In this document: piece after piece, positions 6,878 to 10,257 of the stretch
Numbering within the stretch: the first letter of the stretch is position 1
How the letters are laid out: every line of letters starts with the position of its first letter
Assembly: GCA_001825565.1 (NCBI GenBank)
Contig: MHXM01000183.1
Span: forward strand, 1-10,257
Source of the DNA: Desulfuromonadaceae bacterium GWC2_58_13
Lineage (GTDB): Bacteria > Desulfobacterota > Desulfuromonadia > Desulfuromonadales > Trichloromonadaceae
Direction: 5' to 3'
DNA: 10,257 nt
The notes under the pieces: generated by a model
The model's input: only the letters and a program-made list of their open reading frames with translations
What the model was told of the DNA's origin: nothing
Databases searched by the model: none
Position numbers and translations under genes: made by a program

Positions 6878-7651
6878 ATGGATCCGACCATTATCTTTTC
6901 CGTCGGCAGTTTTGTTTGTATTCTTGCCGTGCTTGTGCTTCTGCGGGCCAAGAGCACCCGTTTCGAGGTGAAGCCGGCCGACATCGTGGTGGCCGTGGTG
7001 CCGGTGGTGGTTTTTCTGCTGGTCACCGGCAAACTGCAGAAGTTCGAGCTCGGCGAGGGGGGCGTCAAAATCGAGACCGCCTTCGTCGAGGCCTCGGCTT
7101 CGACCATCGAGCCGCAGGTGACGCCATTGGCCGGCATTGCCGCCGAGCCGATCCGGCTTAATTCGAAAATGAGCGTCAACGAACTCCCCCGCCTGATCGA
7201 GAGCGAAACCGAGGGATTGACCTTTAGCCTCGGCCACGGCGGCTATTGGGGACCGGCCATCGCGGAATATTTCGTGACCCTCGCCCGGCAGCCCTTTCTC
7301 AAATACGTGATCATCGAACATCCCGACGGCACCTTTTTCGGACTGGCCAATGCCCGGCCGCTGGCCGAGTTTTTCCAGCAGAGCTTTCAGGCTCCCATCA
7401 CCGCCGACCATCTGGCCGAATGGCTGAATTCATCCGATACCAAGGCGCTGGCCCAGTTGCCGAATTTTATCGGCGCCGTCGATGCGGTGAACAAGGAAAC
7501 CGACAAATATCAGGCACTTTTGAAGATGGAAACCCTCAATGTCGACCGGTTGCCGGCGGTGAACGAGGCGAATCACTTTGTCGGCATGGTCGACCGCTCG
7601 CGATTGACCGCCAGCCTGCTCATCGACGTGGCGAAGAATCTGAACAAATGA
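6878..7651 (+). CDS. Unrecognised two-TM protein with CBS-like C-terminal half
   Basis: I do not recognise this 257-residue protein as a named family. Residues about 5-22 and 36-51 are two hydrophobic helices joined by a short basic linker (RAKSTRFEVK), so the rest is probably held on one face of the membrane. After them comes a beta-like piece, KFELGEGGVKIETAFVEA (55-72), then a flexible stretch to about 95. The soluble part resembles a degenerate CBS (Bateman) pair. YVIIEHPDGTFFGLANARPL (143-162) reads like the second strand pair of one repeat, and LNVDRLPAVNEANHFVGMVDRSRL (220-243) like another. CBS pairs commonly bind adenine nucleotides; that role here is inference. ATG 6878 is preceded by AAAGGAG 7 bases upstream (6864-6870); the longer frame from TTG 6842 has no such site. 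ppsA starts 21 bp after its stop, so the two are very likely one operon. Confidence 0.75.
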   Translation: MDPTIIFSVGSFVCILAVLVLLRAKSTRFEVKPADIVVAVVPVVVFLLVTGKLQKFELGEGGVKIETAFVEASASTIEPQVTPLAGIAAEPIRLNSKMSVNELPRLIESETEGLTFSLGHGGYWGPAIAEYFVTLARQPFLKYVIIEHPDGTFFGLANARPLAEFFQQSFQAPITADHLAEWLNSSDTKALAQLPNFIGAVDAVNKETDKYQALLKMETLNVDRLPAVNEANHFVGMVDRSRLTASLLIDVAKNLNK

Positions 7652-7672
7652 GAATTTACCGGGAGGTGGTTC

Positions 7673-10063
7673 ATGGCTGACAGCGCAGGATCTATCCGTT
7701 GGCTCGAACAGCTCAGAAATCGCGACGTCCCTCTGGTCGGCGGCAAGAACGCCTCGCTGGGGGAGATGGTCGGCACCCTCAAGGGCGAGGGAATCCGGGT
7801 TCCCGACGGTTTCGCCACCGTCGCCGAGGCTTACCGGCGGTTTCTGACCGACAACGGCCTGGATGAAAAAATCCGCGAACTGATCGGCGCCTTTCAGCGG
7901 GAAAACGCTTCCCTGGCGCAGACCGGCGAGGCGATCCGGCGGCTGATCCGGCGGGGACGCTGGCCGGCGGACCTCGCCGGCGAAATCGTCGCCGCCTATC
8001 GCGAGCTGGGCCGGCGCTATGGCCGGGACGAGGTCGACGTGGCGGTGCGCAGCAGCGCCACCGCCGAGGATCTGCCGGAAGCGAGCTTCGCCGGCCAGCA
8101 GGAGACCTTCCTCAATATTGTCGGCGAGGAGGAGCTGCTCGAAGCCTGCCGCAAGTGTTACGCTTCGCTTTTCACCGATCGGGCCATCAGCTACCGCGAA
8201 CACCACGGCTTCGACCACCTGCAGGTGGCGCTGTCGATCGGGGTGCAGAAAATGGTCCGCAGCGATCTGGCGGGGGCCGGAGTGATGTTCTCCATCGACA
8301 CCGAAACCGGATTTCCCGACGTGGTGGTCATCGACGCCGCCTGGGGGTTGGGCGAAAACGTGGTGCAGGGGACGGTCAATCCGGACAGCTACACGGTGTT
8401 CAAACCGCTGCTCGGCTGGCCCGGATTGCGGCCGATTCTGGAAAAACGGCTCGGCGCCAAGGAAAAGAAGATGATCTACGGCAGCGGCGGCAGCCATGCC
8501 ACCCGCAACGTCGACACCACCGCCCACGAGCGCCGCGCCTTCGTGCTTGCCGCCGACGAGGTGCTGCAACTGGCCCGCTGGGCGACGGCCATCGAGCGCC
8601 ACTACGACAAGCCGATGGACATGGAATGGGCCAAGGACGGCGAGTCCGGCGAACTGTTCATCGTCCAGGCCCGCCCCGAGACGGTGCAGTCGCGGCGCGA
8701 TGCCGGGGTGCTCAAGAGCTACACCCTGGAGGAAAAGGGGACGGTGCTGCTGACCGGGCTGTCCATCGGCGAGGCCATCGCCGCAGGAAAGGTGCAGGTG
8801 ATCAAAAGCGCGAGCGAGATCGAACGCTTCACTCCCGGCAGCATCCTGGTCACCGGCATGACCGACCCCGATTGGGTGCCGATCATGAAAAAGGCGGCCG
8901 GCATCATCACCGATCACGGTGGCCGCACCTCGCATGCCGCCATCGTCAGTCGCGAGCTCGGCATCGCCGCGGTGGTCGGCACCGGCCACGGCACCAGCGA
9001 GCTCAGGGACGGCCAGGACGTGACCCTCTCCTGCGCCGAGGGGGAGGTGGGCAAGATCTACCAGGGACTTCTCAAGTTCCGCGCCGACGAACTCAGCCTC
9101 GATGCGCTTCCCGAAATCCGCACCCAAATCATGATGAACATCGCCAGCCCGGCGGCGGCCTTCCGCTGGTGGCGGCTCCCCTGCCGGGGGATCGGCCTGG
9201 CTCGCATGGAGTTCATCATCAACGGCATTATCAAAGCCCACCCGATGGCGCTGATCCACTACGACCAACTGGAGGACAAGGAGGCCAAGCAGCGCATCCG
9301 CGAACTGACCCGGAACTACGCCGACAAATGCGAGTATTTTGTCGATCAGCTGGCCCAGGGGATCGCCACCATCGCCGCCAGCCAGTACCCCGAACCGGTC
9401 ATCGTGCGCATGAGCGATTTCAAGACCAACGAATACGCCGAGCTGATCGGCGGCCGCCAGTTCGAGTTCGCCGAAGAAAACCCGATGATCGGTTTCCGTG
9501 GCGCCTCCCGTTACTACAGCGACAAATACCGGGCGGGATTCGCCCTCGAATGCGCCGCCATTCGGCGGGTGCGCGAAACCATCGGCCTGACCAACGTGAT
9601 TGTGATGATTCCTTTCTGCCGGTCGTTGCAGGAGGCCGACAAAGTGCTGGCGGTGATGGCCGAAAACGGACTGGAGCGAGGCAAGGCCGGGCTGGAAGTC
9701 TACGTGATGGTGGAGATCCCCTCCAACGTGGTGCTGGCCGAGGAGTTCGCCAAGCGTTTCGACGGTTTTTCCATAGGCTCCAACGATCTGACCCAACTGA
9801 CCCTCGGGGTCGACCGCGACTCGGCGATCCTCAAGGATCTGTTCGACGAGCGCGATCCGGCGGTGATGAGCCTGATCCGCCAGGCCATTGCCTCGGCCAA
9901 CCGCACCGGCACCAAGATCGGCATCTGCGGCCAGGCGCCGAGCGACCATCCCGAGTTCGCCGCCTTTTTGGTCGAGGCGGGGATCGACTCGATCTCCCTC
10001 AACCCCGACAGCGTGATCGGGGTGATCCGGCGAGTGGCCGAGGTGGAAAAAAACCTGATCTGA
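7673..10063 (+). CDS. ppsA: Phosphoenolpyruvate synthase
   Basis: PpsA makes phosphoenolpyruvate from pyruvate and ATP, releasing AMP and phosphate. It is the entry to gluconeogenesis from pyruvate, lactate or acetate-derived carbon. The 796 residues match E. coli PpsA (792). Domain order is an N-terminal ATP-grasp-type nucleotide-binding region (about 15-345, beginning VPLVGGKNASLGEM and ending MDMEWAKDGESGELFIVQARPET), a swivelling phosphohistidine domain (about 380-460) and a C-terminal PEP/pyruvate TIM barrel (about 480-796). The phosphorylated His is His421 in GGRTSHAAIVSRELG, the same number as in E. coli. The barrel ends with SIGSNDLTQLTLGVDRD and the catalytic cysteine Cys752 in GICGQAPSDHPEF. 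The ATG has GGGAGGTGG ending 3 bases upstream, with GGAGG spaced by 6. The gene is closely coupled to the CBS-like gene before it and closed by a strong terminator. No PpsR-type regulatory kinase (DUF299) gene is adjacent. Confidence 0.97.
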   Translation: MADSAGSIRWLEQLRNRDVPLVGGKNASLGEMVGTLKGEGIRVPDGFATVAEAYRRFLTDNGLDEKIRELIGAFQRENASLAQTGEAIRRLIRRGRWPADLAGEIVAAYRELGRRYGRDEVDVAVRSSATAEDLPEASFAGQQETFLNIVGEEELLEACRKCYASLFTDRAISYREHHGFDHLQVALSIGVQKMVRSDLAGAGVMFSIDTETGFPDVVVIDAAWGLGENVVQGTVNPDSYTVFKPLLGWPGLRPILEKRLGAKEKKMIYGSGGSHATRNVDTTAHERRAFVLAADEVLQLARWATAIERHYDKPMDMEWAKDGESGELFIVQARPETVQSRRDAGVLKSYTLEEKGTVLLTGLSIGEAIAAGKVQVIKSASEIERFTPGSILVTGMTDPDWVPIMKKAAGIITDHGGRTSHAAIVSRELGIAAVVGTGHGTSELRDGQDVTLSCAEGEVGKIYQGLLKFRADELSLDALPEIRTQIMMNIASPAAAFRWWRLPCRGIGLARMEFIINGIIKAHPMALIHYDQLEDKEAKQRIRELTRNYADKCEYFVDQLAQGIATIAASQYPEPVIVRMSDFKTNEYAELIGGRQFEFAEENPMIGFRGASRYYSDKYRAGFALECAAIRRVRETIGLTNVIVMIPFCRSLQEADKVLAVMAENGLERGKAGLEVYVMVEIPSNVVLAEEFAKRFDGFSIGSNDLTQLTLGVDRDSAILKDLFDERDPAVMSLIRQAIASANRTGTKIGICGQAPSDHPEFAAFLVEAGIDSISLNPDSVIGVIRRVAEVEKNLI

Positions 10064-10093
10064 CCTGAACGTAAAAAATGGATCGACATCCAG

Positions 10094-10130
10094 CAGGCGT
10101 GCCCTTGGCGCGCCTGTTTTCTTGTTTTTT
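10094..10130 (+). terminator. Rho-independent terminator of ppsA
   Basis: A 10-bp stem (10094-10103 with 10107-10116, one G-T pair, otherwise Watson-Crick and mostly G-C) closes a 3-base loop. It is followed directly by a T-rich tail, TTTTCTTGTTTTTT (10117-10130). It begins 31 bp after the ppsA stop codon. This is a textbook strong intrinsic terminator and separates ppsA from the following gene. Confidence 0.92.
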
Positions 10131-10150
10131 AAAGGCAAAAGCCGTAGTAT
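10122..10150 (+). promoter_or_regulatory. Candidate promoter of the LarA-like gene
   Basis: TTGTTT (10122-10127), lying in the T-tail of the ppsA terminator, is followed after 17 bases by TAGTAT (10145-10150), which matches 4 of 6 positions of the -10 consensus. Transcription would start near 10157, just ahead of the GCGGAGG ribosome site. If this is real, the ATG at 10149 lies inside the -10 and cannot be the start codon. The -35 is weak at 3 of 6 matches. Confidence 0.4.
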
Positions 10151-10175
10151 GGAAAACCCGACCGCGGAGGCTCCT

Positions 10176-10257
10176 TTGGACGAGATCAAACTGAAATACG
10201 GAACGGAAACCCTGATCTGCCGGCTCCCCGCAGCCCAGGTGCTGCGGCCGGTCGAGG
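10176..10257 (+). CDS. Partial LarA/DUF2088-like protein (lactate racemase family), cut by window edge
   Basis: Only the first 27 codons are present. The N-terminus, DEIKLKYGTETLICRLPA, has the pattern of LarA/DUF2088 proteins, which begin with a short strand, a YG turn, another strand and an LP or IP before a V-x-x-P stretch. The best-known member is the nickel-pincer lactate racemase LarA, which interconverts D- and L-lactate; other members act on different 2-hydroxy acids or are uncharacterised. I chose the TTG start at 10176 because GCGGAGG (10164-10170) lies 5 bases upstream. An in-frame ATG at 10149 has no good ribosome site and overlaps the candidate promoter. It follows the ppsA terminator, so it is a separate unit. 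With so little sequence the family call is tentative; the existence of a gene here is more certain. Confidence 0.5.
   Translation, partial: MDEIKLKYGTETLICRLPAAQVLRPVE

Noticed and set aside
7648..7680. Ten-codon mini-frame (ATG at 7648) overlapping the end of the CBS-like gene and the ppsA start
   Set aside because: It overlaps the ppsA ribosome site and has no ribosome site of its own. The TGA/ATG overlap is probably chance.
8155..10068. A 637-codon plus-strand frame inside ppsA
   Set aside because: It is an Arg/Pro/Gly-rich shadow in another frame of the clearly functional ppsA, with no ribosome site or domain.
7430..10189. A 919-codon open frame on the minus strand opposite ppsA and the CBS-like gene
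   Set aside because: It mirrors a GC-rich coding frame, which seldom yields stop codons on the opposite strand. Its translation is rich in His, Gly, Asp and Ala with no recognisable domain, and it spans two genes, the terminator and an intergenic gap.

Overview
The window is ordinary chromosomal DNA from a GC-rich Gram-negative bacterium. I favour a Desulfuromonadales/Geobacter-type (former Deltaproteobacteria) organism. The grounds are the short DksA, the multi-GAF cytosolic histidine kinase, molybdopterin synthesis, the PpsA-type gluconeogenic enzyme and the mix of ATG, GTG and TTG starts behind strong GGAGG-type ribosome sites. This assignment is inference from gene content, not a database match. 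I see no transposase, phage gene, CRISPR array, rRNA or tRNA.

Layout: the left half is read on the minus strand and the right half on the plus strand, diverging from a 95-bp spacer at 5312-5406. Leftward from that spacer lie radA (GTG start, good sigma70-like promoter), moaC (TTG start) after a 73-bp AT-rich spacer, and a small membrane protein with a PH-like core (GTG start) 41 bp further on. These three could be one transcription unit. Next come a separate sigma70-like promoter, dksA, and a soluble GAF-GAF-GAF histidine kinase that runs to the left edge and has no response regulator beside it.

Rightward from the divergence lie a sodium:solute symporter family transporter, a spacer holding a perfect 8-bp-stem palindrome, an unrecognised two-TM protein with a CBS-like C-terminal half, and ppsA (phosphoenolpyruvate synthase) only 21 bp behind it. 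The ppsA gene ends in a strong intrinsic terminator. Its T-tract overlaps a plausible promoter for the last gene, which is cut by the right edge and begins like a LarA/DUF2088 (lactate racemase family) protein with a TTG start.

Functionally the left side is housekeeping and stress related: recombination and repair, molybdenum cofactor, stringent-response transcription control and signalling. The right side looks like uptake and use of small carbon compounds, with pyruvate-to-PEP conversion at its centre. The least explained items are the membrane/CBS-like protein coupled to ppsA and the palindromes that overlap or lie near candidate promoters. I do not see convincing evidence of a wholly new system; the long antisense open frames opposite ppsA and the symporter are coding shadows.
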